Source of the DNA: Aliishimia sp965656085
GTDB taxonomy: Bacteria > Pseudomonadota > Alphaproteobacteria > Rhodobacterales > Rhodobacteraceae
Assembly: GCA_965656085.1 (NCBI GenBank)
Contig: CBFHJA010000015.1
Location: forward strand, 1-64,000
Reading direction: 5' to 3'
DNA: 64,000 nucleotides
Every line of letters begins with the position of its first letter. The stretch's first letter is position 1. Positions 50,626 to 58,663 of the stretch are shown piece after piece. The notes below the pieces were generated by a model that saw only the letters and a program-made list of their open reading frames with translations, was not told the origin of the DNA and did not search any database. The position numbers and the translations under genes were made by a program.

Positions 50626-51807
50626 TCAGGCGCTGCGATACAGCTTGGTCATCGAGAACTCACGGTGACCGAGTGCCTCAGCCGCCGTGTTCCGGCCATT
50701 GGCGGTGCGGCAGATCATCTCGATCAGCGCATCGCCAGCCTCGTCGATGGTCATCTCGCGGCGCAGAATGCCCGACACGTCCACATCGACATGCTCGCCC
50801 ATGGTCCGCACGGTGCGCGGGTTGGCGGTGATCTTGATCACCGGCACGATCGGATTGCCGACCACGTTGCCTTGGCCCGTCGGGAAGGTGTGGATCACCG
50901 CACCGCCCGCAGCCATGAGCGTGACGCATTCCGCCGCCGCCGAAGAGCTGTCCATGAAGTAGAGTCCATTGCCGGACCCGGGCTGCTCTGCAGGCTCCAG
51001 AATGTCGATATATTGCGACGTGCGCCCGATCTTTTCGAGGTTGCCGAGGGCTTTCTCTTCGATGGTCGTGAGGCCGCCTTCGATGTTGCCTTTGGTCGGC
51101 TGGCTGTCGCTGAGGTCATCGGTCTGGTGCGCGAAGATCACGTCATCCTGATAGGCCTTCCACATCTTGTACCAGCGCTCCCCAACCTCTTCGTTGATCG
51201 CGCGCTTCTGGCATATGTGCTCTGCGCCCGTGATCTCGGAGGTCTCGCCGAAGAAGCCGGTGATGCCTTCGGGCAGCAGTTTGTCGTACATGTTGCCCAC
51301 GGTCGGACAGGAGCCGAGACCCGTGGTGGTATCGGACTCGCCGCATTTCGTGGAAACCCAAAGCTCGGAGATGTTGCACTCCTCGCGCTGCACTTCGGTG
51401 GCCTTGTGAACGAAGTCTTTCGCCGCCCAGCTTGCCGCGCGGATGGTTTCGAAATCGCCCTTCTGCTCAATGGAGAACTCGGCCACTTCCTTGCCGGTCT
51501 CGCGGATACCGTCGGCGATTTTCTTCGTCCAACCGGGCTCGATGCCGATCACCACGACCGAGTGCACGTTCGGGTTGGCTCCGGTGCCGATCATAGTGCG
51601 GAAGTGCAAGTCGAGGTCTTCACCGAATTGCAGACGGCCATAGGCGTGCGGGATCGCCAGCGTGCCCTTGACGTTGTTCGCCACTGCCTCACAGGCCGCG
51701 TTGGAGATGTCGTCCACGGGCAGGATCAGCACGTGGTTGCGCACGCCCACGCGACCATTCTCGCGGCGGTAGGCTTTGACGGTCATGTTGGAATATTTCG
51801 ATGCCAT
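50626..51807 (-). CDS. suyB: (2R)-sulfolactate sulfo-lyase, beta subunit
   Basis: 393 residues of the UxaA/altronate-dehydratase family (large part), matching SuyB. With SuyA it splits (2R)-3-sulfolactate into pyruvate and sulfite. Visible: GRVGVRNHVLILPVDDISNAACE, the cysteine-containing WVSTKCGESDTTTGLGSCPTVGNMYD, and GGAVIHTFPTGQGNVVGNPIVPVIKITANP. Family members carry iron at conserved Cys/His. Uronate dehydratases look alike, but the suyA, hpsN and TRAP genes next to it decide for sulfolactate. It lies 12 nt after suyA. Confidence 0.88.
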   Translation of the reverse strand: MASKYSNMTVKAYRRENGRVGVRNHVLILPVDDISNAACEAVANNVKGTLAIPHAYGRLQFGEDLDLHFRTMIGTGANPNVHSVVVIGIEPGWTKKIADGIRETGKEVAEFSIEQKGDFETIRAASWAAKDFVHKATEVQREECNISELWVSTKCGESDTTTGLGSCPTVGNMYDKLLPEGITGFFGETSEITGAEHICQKRAINEEVGERWYKMWKAYQDDVIFAHQTDDLSDSQPTKGNIEGGLTTIEEKALGNLEKIGRTSQYIDILEPAEQPGSGNGLYFMDSSSAAAECVTLMAAGGAVIHTFPTGQGNVVGNPIVPVIKITANPRTVRTMGEHVDVDVSGILRREMTIDEAGDALIEMICRTANGRNTAAEALGHREFSMTKLYRSA

Positions 51808-51819
51808 GTCGCGTGTTCC

Positions 51820-52110
51820 TTACCAGCGTTTCGTTTTGCAATTATGGGTGTGCACATGCGCGCCCTTGGGAATGTCGGCAATGATCTTGCCGATGTCCTC
51901 GCCGTATTTGATCGCAGTGTCGCCTTCCTTGAGGTCCTTCAGCGCGATCTTGTGCCCGATCGGCACATCCGCGCCCGACGTCAGGCGGAAGGTGGAGTTG
52001 TCGTGTGTGACGCAGCACAGCATATCGGTGCCGGCGGTCAGCCCCTCGACGACGACCACACCCACGTTGTCATCGTGTTCATGGACGAGAAGGTGAGGGA
52101 TTTCAGCCAT
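51820..52110 (-). CDS. suyA: (2R)-sulfolactate sulfo-lyase, alpha subunit
   Basis: 96 residues from the ATG at 52110 (AGGAGA upstream). SAF-type small subunit (UxaA N-terminal part): HEHDDNVGVVVVEGLTAGTDMLCCVTHDNSTFRLTSGADVPIGHKIALKDLKEGDTAIKYGEDIGK, then AHVHTHNCKTKRW with a likely His/Cys metal site. In altronate dehydratase this domain is fused to the large part; here it is separate, as in SuyAB. It lies 12 nt before suyB and 17 nt after the ADH gene. Confidence 0.88.
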   Translation of the reverse strand: MAEIPHLLVHEHDDNVGVVVVEGLTAGTDMLCCVTHDNSTFRLTSGADVPIGHKIALKDLKEGDTAIKYGEDIGKIIADIPKGAHVHTHNCKTKRW

Positions 52111-52127
52111 TTGGTATCTCCTGAGGC

Positions 52128-53102
52128 TTAAGGTTTGAGTATGATTTTGGGTGCCGCAACACGGCCCCCACGGATGTCGGCAAAGGCGGCTGCACCCTCT
52201 GAGAGCGGGCGGAACTCCGCCCAGTCCAGAGGTCCGAGCCGTCCACCCCACATGGCTTGCGCGCAATCCTTAAAGTCCTGCGCGGTGTAGGTATAGGTCC
52301 CGATGAAGGTAATTTCCTGCAAGGTCATCCGGCGGATATCAAGCCCGCCCTCATCTTCGCCAAGCCCGATATGGACAATCACACCACCGGGGGTCGCCAG
52401 CGCGGAGGCCAGCTTGCGCGTGGCCGCATAGCCCACCGCGTCCACCACCAGCGGCGCAGGCGTTTCGGCCTGCGCGGTGGTGCGCATCTCGCAATGCATC
52501 TCTAGGTAGCTGCGCCGGGCCGCGTTCGGCTCGACAATTGTGACACGCGCGCAGCCCATTGCCTTCAGCGCCAGCGCAGCAGCCAGCCCAATCGCCCCGC
52601 CACCAATCACCAAGGCGTCGCGCGGGTCGCCCTGATGCAGCGCCGCCATGCCAAGACGCGCCGCATGCCAACTCACGGCGATGGGTTCGGCCAAAGCGGC
52701 CTGATCGAGGGTGATATCGTCCGGCACCGGCACCAAGTTACGCTCCGGCATCGTGACATATTGCGCGAAGGCGCCCTCACGCGGCGGCATCGAGATGATC
52801 TGCCGGGACGGGTCCAGATTTTCGCGGCCCGAGCGACTTGCGGCGCTGTCAGGGTCCGTCACAAGCGGGTTGATCGTCACCCGCGCACCATCGCGCGGTC
52901 CGCCCACCACAACACCCGCCGCCTCGTGTCCAAGGATCAGCGGCGCCGGGCGGCGGTCATCATGGCCGAGATAGGCGTGCATGTCCGAGCCGCAAATGCC
53001 CACCGCCTCCACGCGGATCAGGTGCTCATCCTCTTGCCCACTTGGGTCGGGCGCGTCCCGAAAGGTCAGTTCTTCGACACCGGTATAGACCAAAGCCTTC
53101 AT
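52128..53102 (-). CDS. hpsP: Zinc-type alcohol dehydrogenase, probable DHPS 2-dehydrogenase (HpsP-like)
   Basis: 324 residues, medium-chain dehydrogenase. Catalytic zinc ligands are present: GICGSDMHAYLG (Cys), LGHEAAGVV (His/Glu) and EPIAVSWHA. The NAD fold has GGGAIGLAAALAL. The structural-zinc lobe has lost all four cysteines: the usual C-x2-C-x2-C-x7-C stretch reads TDPDSAASRSGRENLDPSR. Shorter than usual (about 340-350). In DHPS degraders HpsO and HpsP interconvert DHPS enantiomers through the 2-keto compound. The start overlaps the SDR stop by 4 bp. Confidence 0.75.
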   Translation of the reverse strand: MKALVYTGVEELTFRDAPDPSGQEDEHLIRVEAVGICGSDMHAYLGHDDRRPAPLILGHEAAGVVVGGPRDGARVTINPLVTDPDSAASRSGRENLDPSRQIISMPPREGAFAQYVTMPERNLVPVPDDITLDQAALAEPIAVSWHAARLGMAALHQGDPRDALVIGGGAIGLAAALALKAMGCARVTIVEPNAARRSYLEMHCEMRTTAQAETPAPLVVDAVGYAATRKLASALATPGGVIVHIGLGEDEGGLDIRRMTLQEITFIGTYTYTAQDFKDCAQAMWGGRLGPLDWAEFRPLSEGAAAFADIRGGRVAAPKIILKP

Positions 53103-53857
53103 TTCGCTGTGAACCCCCCGTCCACCATGAGAATTTGCCCGGTCACATAGGCCGAGGCGTCCGAGCACAGGAACAGCAGCGGGCCGTCGAGGTCTTCGGG
53201 CGTGCCGTTGCGCCCCACGCAGGTTTGCGCGGCGTTGCGTGCGGCGCGTTCCGGATCGGCAAAGACTGCCGCCGTGAGTTCAGTCGGGAAGAAGCCCGGC
53301 CCGATCGCGTTGGCGGTAATGCCATGCGGCGACCATGCTTCGGCCATCGCCCGCGTCATTTGCGCCACTCCGCCCTTGGACGCGCCGTAAGCGATGCCCG
53401 CCGGGAAGGCGCGGAAGGATTGCAACGAGGCGAAGTTCACCACCCTGCCCCAGCCTTGCGCTTTCATAGGCGGCACAAAGGCCTGGCTGAGAAAGAACGG
53501 TGCCGACAGGTTGATCGCGAGGGTCGCGTCCCATGCGTCGGCGTCCACATCATCGGCAGGCAAGCGCGGGTTGAGGCCCGCCGCATGCACGATGATATCA
53601 GGTGCGCCGAACGGGGCCGTGATCCGCGCGCAGAGCGCTTCGAACCCGTCCCGGTCCGCCGCATCGCCCTCAACAGCGGCTGCAGCCTCCGCACCAACTT
53701 CTGCAACCCAATCCTCCAGCACAGCACCGCGGCGGGCGACGCCCACCACCTTCGCGCCTTGCGAGGCCAGCACCGTGGCTGCACGTCGCCCTAGCCCCGA
53801 GCTTGCGCCCGTGACCAAGGCCGTGCGGCCCGCAACGCTGAACAGGTCCCCGGTCAT
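53099..53857 (-). CDS. hpsO: Short-chain dehydrogenase, probable DHPS 2-dehydrogenase (HpsO-like)
   Basis: 252 residues, classical SDR. Cofactor loop TGASSGLG (residues about 16-23), HAAGLNPRL in the NAG position, active site Ser in NFASLQSF and Tyr-x3-Lys in YGASKGGVAQ, and a C-terminal VDGGF. With the zinc ADH it would convert (S)-DHPS to (R)-DHPS for HpsN. Many SDRs share these motifs; the role is read from its place between hpsN (3-nt gap) and the ADH gene. Confidence 0.75.
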   Translation of the reverse strand: MTGDLFSVAGRTALVTGASSGLGRRAATVLASQGAKVVGVARRGAVLEDWVAEVGAEAAAAVEGDAADRDGFEALCARITAPFGAPDIIVHAAGLNPRLPADDVDADAWDATLAINLSAPFFLSQAFVPPMKAQGWGRVVNFASLQSFRAFPAGIAYGASKGGVAQMTRAMAEAWSPHGITANAIGPGFFPTELTAAVFADPERAARNAAQTCVGRNGTPEDLDGPLLFLCSDASAYVTGQILMVDGGFTAK

Positions 53858-53860
53858 GCC

Positions 53861-55168
53861 TCAGCCCTGCGGGCTCAGATCGAAGTTCTCGCCGGGGAAG
53901 TATTTGGCGAGCCGCACATCCGCCGTGCGCGCATGCCCCTCCATCCCCTCAAGCCGCGAGATCCGGGCGGTGGCCAGCGCCACGTCCTTGGAGCCTTCGC
54001 GGGTGGCGCGCTGCCACGTCACGATCTTCATGTATTTGTGCACCGACAGGCCCCCCGTATAGGACGCAGCCCCCGAGGTCGGCAGCACGTGGTTCGTGCC
54101 GGAGGCCTTGTCGCCAAACGCCACCGTGGTCTCCTCGCCGAGAAAGAGCGAGCCGTAGCACGACAGCCGCTCCAGCCACCAATCGAGATCGTCCGCCTGA
54201 ACGGTCAGGTGCTCGGGTGCGTAATCATCGGAACACGCCGCCATTTCCTCGCGGTCCGCGCAAAGGATTACCTCGGCATAGTCACGCCACGCGGCGGTCG
54301 CGTTCTCGCGGTTCACTTCCGGCAAATCGTCGATCAGGGTCGGGACGAGCTTCATCACCTCTTCCGCCAATTCGCGATCATCGGTCACCAGCCAGACGGG
54401 TGAGTTATAGCCGTGCTCGGCTTGGCCCACGAGGTCGGTCGCCACGATCATCGGATCGGCGGTCTTGTCGGCGAGGATCAGGCTATCTGTCGGACCCGCG
54501 ATCATGTCGATGCCGACACGGCCAAACAGCATCCGCTTGGCTTCGGCAACGAACTGGTTGCCCGGGCCGACGAGGATATTGGCTTTCGGCAACCCAAAGA
54601 GCCCGAAGGTCATGGCCGCTACGCCCTGCACCCCGCCCATCGCGAGGATTTTGTCGGCCCCGCAGATATGCGCAGCATAGACAATGGCAGGTGCGATCCC
54701 GACGCCGGGACGCGGCGGCGAGCAGGCGACGATGTGCTGACAGCCCGCAACCTTGGCGGTGGTCACGGTCATGATCGCCGAGGCGATGTGGCTGTAGCGC
54801 CCGCCGGGCACGTAGCAGCCCGCGGCATGGACTGGGATCGACTTCTGGCCTGCGATCAGACCCGGCACCACCTCGGTTTCAAAGTCGGCCACAGTGGCCT
54901 TCTGTGCTTCGGCGAATTTCTTCACATTGGCATGGGCGAACTCGATGTCACGGCGCAGCTTCTCGGGCACCTGCGCTGCGGCGGCGGCAATCGCCGCGTC
55001 CGAGAGCAGGATGTCACCCTCATACTTGTCGAACTTCTTGGCGTAATCGAGCGCAGCCGCGTCCCCGCCCGCTTCAATATCGTCGAGAATACCGCGCACG
55101 ATCTCGCGGGTCTCGGTCGCATCGCTGCGCGCGGTCAGGGTGGCTTTCTTGAGATACTCTCTAGTCAT
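53861..55168 (-). CDS. hpsN: (R)-DHPS 3-dehydrogenase (sulfopropanediol 3-dehydrogenase)
   Basis: 435-residue histidinol-dehydrogenase-family protein. HpsN oxidises (R)-2,3-dihydroxypropane-1-sulfonate with two NAD+ to (R)-sulfolactate. Visible: VHAAGCYVPGGRYSHIASAI, GPGNQFVAEAKRMLFGRVGIDMIAGPTDSLI, LVGQAEHGYNSP (the QAEH zinc/catalytic block), CSDDYAPEHLTVQ and GTNHVLPTSGAASYTGGLSV. It is not in a his operon, and the neighbours (TRAP carrier, suyAB) fix the function. AGGA lies 14 nt upstream of the ATG. First enzyme gene of the operon after the transporter. Confidence 0.9.
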   Translation of the reverse strand: MTREYLKKATLTARSDATETREIVRGILDDIEAGGDAAALDYAKKFDKYEGDILLSDAAIAAAAAQVPEKLRRDIEFAHANVKKFAEAQKATVADFETEVVPGLIAGQKSIPVHAAGCYVPGGRYSHIASAIMTVTTAKVAGCQHIVACSPPRPGVGIAPAIVYAAHICGADKILAMGGVQGVAAMTFGLFGLPKANILVGPGNQFVAEAKRMLFGRVGIDMIAGPTDSLILADKTADPMIVATDLVGQAEHGYNSPVWLVTDDRELAEEVMKLVPTLIDDLPEVNRENATAAWRDYAEVILCADREEMAACSDDYAPEHLTVQADDLDWWLERLSCYGSLFLGEETTVAFGDKASGTNHVLPTSGAASYTGGLSVHKYMKIVTWQRATREGSKDVALATARISRLEGMEGHARTADVRLAKYFPGENFDLSPQG

Positions 55169-55180
55169 TTTGACAGCGTC

Positions 55181-56512
55181 CTATCGGTAGACTTCTGGAA
55201 GGAAAACGGTGGAGATCGCGGGCATATAAGCGATGAAAAGCGTCACGATCAGCATGCACAGCACGAAGGGCACGGCCCAGACTGCAATCTTGAGGATCGA
55301 CTCGCCAGTTAGACCCGAGACCACGAAGAGGTTTAGGCCAAGCGGCGGGGTGATGAACCCCACACCGAGCGCGGTAATCATCATGATGCAGAATTGGATC
55401 TCGTTCATGCCTATATTTTCGGCAAGTGGCAGCAAGATAGGCGCGAGGATCACGATGTTCGGCGTGGTCTCCATCACGCAGCCCGAGGCGATCAGGATGC
55501 CGATCATCATCAGGATCAAAATCCACGGCTCTTCGCTCACACCCGTGGCAACCGCCACAAACCCCTGAGGCACGCCGATGATCGCCAACGCTTCAGCGAG
55601 CGGGATCGAGAAGGCGATGATCGGCAGGATCACCCCGTTCACCTTTGCCGAGCTCACCAGCATCGCCGGGAAGTCGCTGAATTTCAGCGTGCCGAGGATG
55701 AAGCCCATGACGATGGTCACAACCACCGCCGTCGCGCCCGCCTCTGTTGGTGTGAGGCGGCCCGAAAAAATGCCATAGAAAATGATGCCGGGGACGATGA
55801 ACGCATACCAACCGGATTTCAGCGACTTCCAGAGGTTCGCGAAATAATCACTCATCGGGATGTTGCCGCCGCCCTCCCAGCCATAGATGCGGTTCATCAC
55901 GATATTGGTGATGAGGATCGCAATGAGGATCGTGAGGCCGGGGATTACAGCGGCGAGAAACAGTGTTGAGGCGGATATGCCAAGCACGAGGCCGATGATG
56001 ATATAGGCGATGGAGGGCGGGATCAGGATGCCGGTACAGGCCCCTGCCGCGACGAGCGCGCAGGCATAGGGGCGCGGGTAGCCCGACTCCACGAGGCGGT
56101 CGATCGTCATCCGGCCCACGGCGGCAGCGCCTGCCGCGTCCGAGCCCGAGATCGCCGCGAACATGCCGCAGACCAGAACCGTTGCGGAGCCAAACCCGCC
56201 CTTAGCGAACTGCGTGAGCGCCTCGGCCACATCGAGGAATTTTCGACTGAGCCCGGTTCGGACCAAGACATCCCCGGTGAGGATGAACAGCGGCACGGCG
56301 GTTAGCGCGAAGGCATCAATGCCCGAGAAGAGCTTCTCGCCCACCAGCCCCAGCGGCAGCGCGCCGGACCAGACGAGCATGAGGATCGAGGCGGTCCCGA
56401 TGGCGGCCCAGACCGGGACCGCGAGCGCGACAAGCACCACGAAGATGATAACGGGGCCATAGAAGTCCCAGCCAAGTTCGACCGTTTGAGGTCCGAGTTG
56501 TTGCCAAAGCAT
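55181..56512 (-). CDS. TRAP transporter large permease (DctM family)
   Basis: 443 residues, about 12 transmembrane helices. DctM signatures: NIPLPLAENIG-like C-terminal regions, GSDAAGAAAVGRMTIDRLVESGYPRPYACALVAAGACTGILIPPSIAYII, and GFITPPLGLNLFVVSGLTG. Uses the sodium gradient to import the substrate delivered by the DctP-type protein encoded at 57150. It is 12 nt upstream of hpsN and 14 nt downstream of dctQ. It corresponds to one of the HpsKLM TRAP subunits for DHPS uptake. Confidence 0.92.
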   Translation of the reverse strand: MLWQQLGPQTVELGWDFYGPVIIFVVLVALAVPVWAAIGTASILMLVWSGALPLGLVGEKLFSGIDAFALTAVPLFILTGDVLVRTGLSRKFLDVAEALTQFAKGGFGSATVLVCGMFAAISGSDAAGAAAVGRMTIDRLVESGYPRPYACALVAAGACTGILIPPSIAYIIIGLVLGISASTLFLAAVIPGLTILIAILITNIVMNRIYGWEGGGNIPMSDYFANLWKSLKSGWYAFIVPGIIFYGIFSGRLTPTEAGATAVVVTIVMGFILGTLKFSDFPAMLVSSAKVNGVILPIIAFSIPLAEALAIIGVPQGFVAVATGVSEEPWILILMMIGILIASGCVMETTPNIVILAPILLPLAENIGMNEIQFCIMMITALGVGFITPPLGLNLFVVSGLTGESILKIAVWAVPFVLCMLIVTLFIAYMPAISTVFLPEVYR

Positions 56513-56526
56513 CTATCCGCCCCCCC

Positions 56527-57042
56527 TCAGTCGAACAATTTGTCGCCTTCGTAGACCGGACGGCCTGCACGAAGGTCACGCATGTCGCGGATCAGCGACT
56601 GGATAAGACGGAAGGTGACCAGCCCGAAGCCAATCGGGACCGCGGCGAGGAACCAGACCTGACCTATGCGGAGGCCGTGGGTCACGTTGCCGAATTTGGC
56701 GGCGATATGGGCGGTCTCGTAGGAGTAGTAGAGCGCCACCAGCGCAACGCCGAGCATCACCAGATCGCCAAAGATGTAGAGCAGCGCTTTCACTCGGCGC
56801 CCGACATACTGCAAGATCACGTCGATGCGGATATGGCCGCGCTCCTTGACGGCGGCGGCGCAGCCGATCCATGCGAGGTAGATAAAGGAATAGCGGACGA
56901 TCTCTTCGCCCCAGATCGAGGAATAGGACAGCAACTCACGCCGCATCACCTCGATGAACATTGTTGCGACAAGCATCACATAGAACACAAGAAGCGCCCA
57001 CCGTTCCGCGTTCCTGTCAATCTTCTCGTATATCCCCGACAT
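56527..57042 (-). CDS. TRAP transporter small permease (DctQ family)
   Basis: 171 residues, four transmembrane segments (about 14-34, 48-66, 85-105, 128-148). The DctQ pattern IWGEEIVRYSFIYLAWIGCAAAVKERGHIRIDVI is present. GGGAGGG is 6 nt before the ATG. It stabilises the DctM channel and docks the binding protein. It lies between dctP (107-nt gap) and dctM. Confidence 0.92.
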   Translation of the reverse strand: MSGIYEKIDRNAERWALLVFYVMLVATMFIEVMRRELLSYSSIWGEEIVRYSFIYLAWIGCAAAVKERGHIRIDVILQYVGRRVKALLYIFGDLVMLGVALVALYYSYETAHIAAKFGNVTHGLRIGQVWFLAAVPIGFGLVTFRLIQSLIRDMRDLRAGRPVYEGDKLFD

Positions 57043-57149
57043 ACAACCCTCCCGTCACCGGAGGAGCGTCCCGCCGATGCCTGTCTCGTCTGATGTGCTG
57101 GTAGAGTGGATCGCGCGGGCAGGTCCGGCCCACCCGCGCGCAAGAGGTT

Positions 57150-58298
57150 TTAGGCGTCGTGCACGTAGTATTTGCCCTGCGTGCCAGCCGCTTCTTCGAG
57201 TTTGGCGAAGGTGTCCATGGAACCCGCGAGTTCGGTCTTGAACTCGTTCCATTCGTCGCGCTGATAGCCACCGGCAGCTTTCCACTCGGCCAGTTGGTCG
57301 TCGGAGAGTGAGTGGAACTGCACGCCCGCCTTGGCCAGTTCGGCCATGGCGTAGGAGCGCGCAGACGGCACCTTGCTGAGGTTCTGGTGCGCGGTCATCT
57401 CACCGGCCCATTCGATCCCCATTTGCACGTCGGACGGCAGGCTGTTGAACCATTCGAGGTTCATCGAGTAGACTTGACTGTCCGGTACAGCTTGCGTGAA
57501 GGTGACGTGCGACAGGATGTCCTTGAAGCCGAATACGTAGAGCGCGCCCACGGACGGGTCGAGCGCGTCGGCCACGCCTTGCTTGATCGCGGAGGGCGTC
57601 TCGCCCCAGGCCACCGGGGTCGGGTTGGCGCCGACCATGCGGTAGTATTGCTGAAGCATCGCGGAGCCCGGAACGCGGAATTTGACGCCGCTGAGATCGC
57701 TCGGTGTCAGCACCGGGCCTGCGCCGCCTGCGCGCATCGCGACAACGCGCGGGTCGATGTTAATATACATCAGCGCCTTGAAGCCAGCCGCTTCGACCTT
57801 CGGGTGCACTTCCGACTTCCATGTGTCGGAGTTCACAAGGTTGGTGAAGCGCTGATTGGAGCCGCACAGGTACGGCATGTTGATCAAGTCAACAACGCTC
57901 GCGAAGGGGGCGAAGTTCGCCAGCGAGTGCTGCGCGCATTGGATCGTTCCGGCTTGCACGGCTTGCGCAAGCGCGCCGCCTGCGCCGAGCTGGCCGCCCG
58001 GTGCAAGCTTGACATAGACCTTGCCGTTGGTGGCGTTCTGGATGTTTTCCTTCAGGTCGAGTTGCATGATCGGATAGCTGCGGGTCGCGCCGAGCACATA
58101 GGCCGTTGCGAGTGTCATGGTATGGTCGGCAGCCTGCTCACGCTCGCGCTCTTCCTGCTGAGATTGCGCGGCGGCTTCGCTGGACCACAACGTTCCGGCG
58201 GCCCCGGCCACCATCGCGGCTGTGAAGCTGCCCGCACTGGTCAGCTTGAGAAAATTCCGGCGCGTCGCGGATGCGAGGTCCTTTTGGTCTTTCGTCAT
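57150..58298 (-). CDS. TRAP transporter substrate-binding protein (DctP family), probable DHPS receptor
   Basis: 382 residues with a Tat signal (ATRRNFLKLTSAG near residues 11-23) and an extended Gln/Glu-rich segment just after the signal (AAAQSQQEEREREQ). DctP pattern: KLAPGGQLGAGGALAQAVQAGTIQCAQHSLANFAP, DPRVVAMRAGGAGPVLTPSDLSGVKFRVPGS and GVADALDPSVGALYVFGFKDIL. GGGAGGAG precedes the ATG. It probably captures DHPS in the periplasm. A small membrane protein gene lies 22 nt upstream in the same transcript. Confidence 0.9.
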   Translation of the reverse strand: MTKDQKDLASATRRNFLKLTSAGSFTAAMVAGAAGTLWSSEAAAQSQQEEREREQAADHTMTLATAYVLGATRSYPIMQLDLKENIQNATNGKVYVKLAPGGQLGAGGALAQAVQAGTIQCAQHSLANFAPFASVVDLINMPYLCGSNQRFTNLVNSDTWKSEVHPKVEAAGFKALMYINIDPRVVAMRAGGAGPVLTPSDLSGVKFRVPGSAMLQQYYRMVGANPTPVAWGETPSAIKQGVADALDPSVGALYVFGFKDILSHVTFTQAVPDSQVYSMNLEWFNSLPSDVQMGIEWAGEMTAHQNLSKVPSARSYAMAELAKAGVQFHSLSDDQLAEWKAAGGYQRDEWNEFKTELAGSMDTFAKLEEAAGTQGKYYVHDA

Positions 58299-58320
58299 GA
58301 GTGCTCCTCCCTATTTGAGC

Positions 58321-58506
58321 TTATTCCGACTTGGATTTCTTTTCTTTGGCTTCGGCCCGGATGATCCCGGCCACGAACAAGATAGATGCGGCAAAGAGTG
58401 TGAGCGCTTCTGGAACGTCACCGAGGAACTGGCTCGCCCCGAAGGCGCCCAGAAGAATGTTGGTGACAAATATCCCAAAAAGAATGGCTGCGCCTGCCAT
58501 GGCCAT
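58321..58506 (-). CDS. Small two-helix membrane protein at the head of the DHPS operon
   Basis: 61 residues; ATG at 58506 with GGGGAGGG 8 nt upstream, a very strong ribosome site. Two hydrophobic helices (MAMAGAAILFGIFVTNILLG and ALTLFAASILFVAGIIR) and a charged Glu/Lys-rich C-terminus. I do not recognise a family. It is the first gene after the promoter and operators, 22 nt before the DHPS receptor, so it is transcribed with the TRAP carrier and may be an accessory or chaperone subunit of it. Confidence 0.65.
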   Translation of the reverse strand: MAMAGAAILFGIFVTNILLGAFGASQFLGDVPEALTLFAASILFVAGIIRAEAKEKKSKSE

Positions 58507-58542
58507 CGTTCTGCCCTCCCCGACATCCGATGATTCGAGATG

Positions 58543-58580
58543 AATGTAAGCGCTTACATACGTCCGTGCAAGCGCTTACA
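58543..58580 (-). promoter_or_regulatory. DHPS operon promoter with two LacI-type operators
   Basis: Operator 1 is ATGTAAGCGCTTACAT (58544-58559), a perfect 16-bp palindrome. Operator 2 is TGCAAGCGCTTACA (58567-58580). Their centres are 22 bp apart, about two helical turns. On the minus strand TTGCAC (-35, 58571-58566) and TACATT (-10, 58548-58543) are separated by 17 bp, so operator 2 overlies the -35 and operator 1 the -10. The AAGCGCTT centre is typical of LacI/PurR-family sites, and the LacI gene starts 84 nt away. Confidence 0.75.
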
Positions 58581-58663
58581 TTGGCCGCCCGCCTTTGCTA
58601 AAAGACCCATGCTATCCACCGGAGGACCCTGCGCTGAACTCGCAGCCGAAAAAGCCGGAAGAC

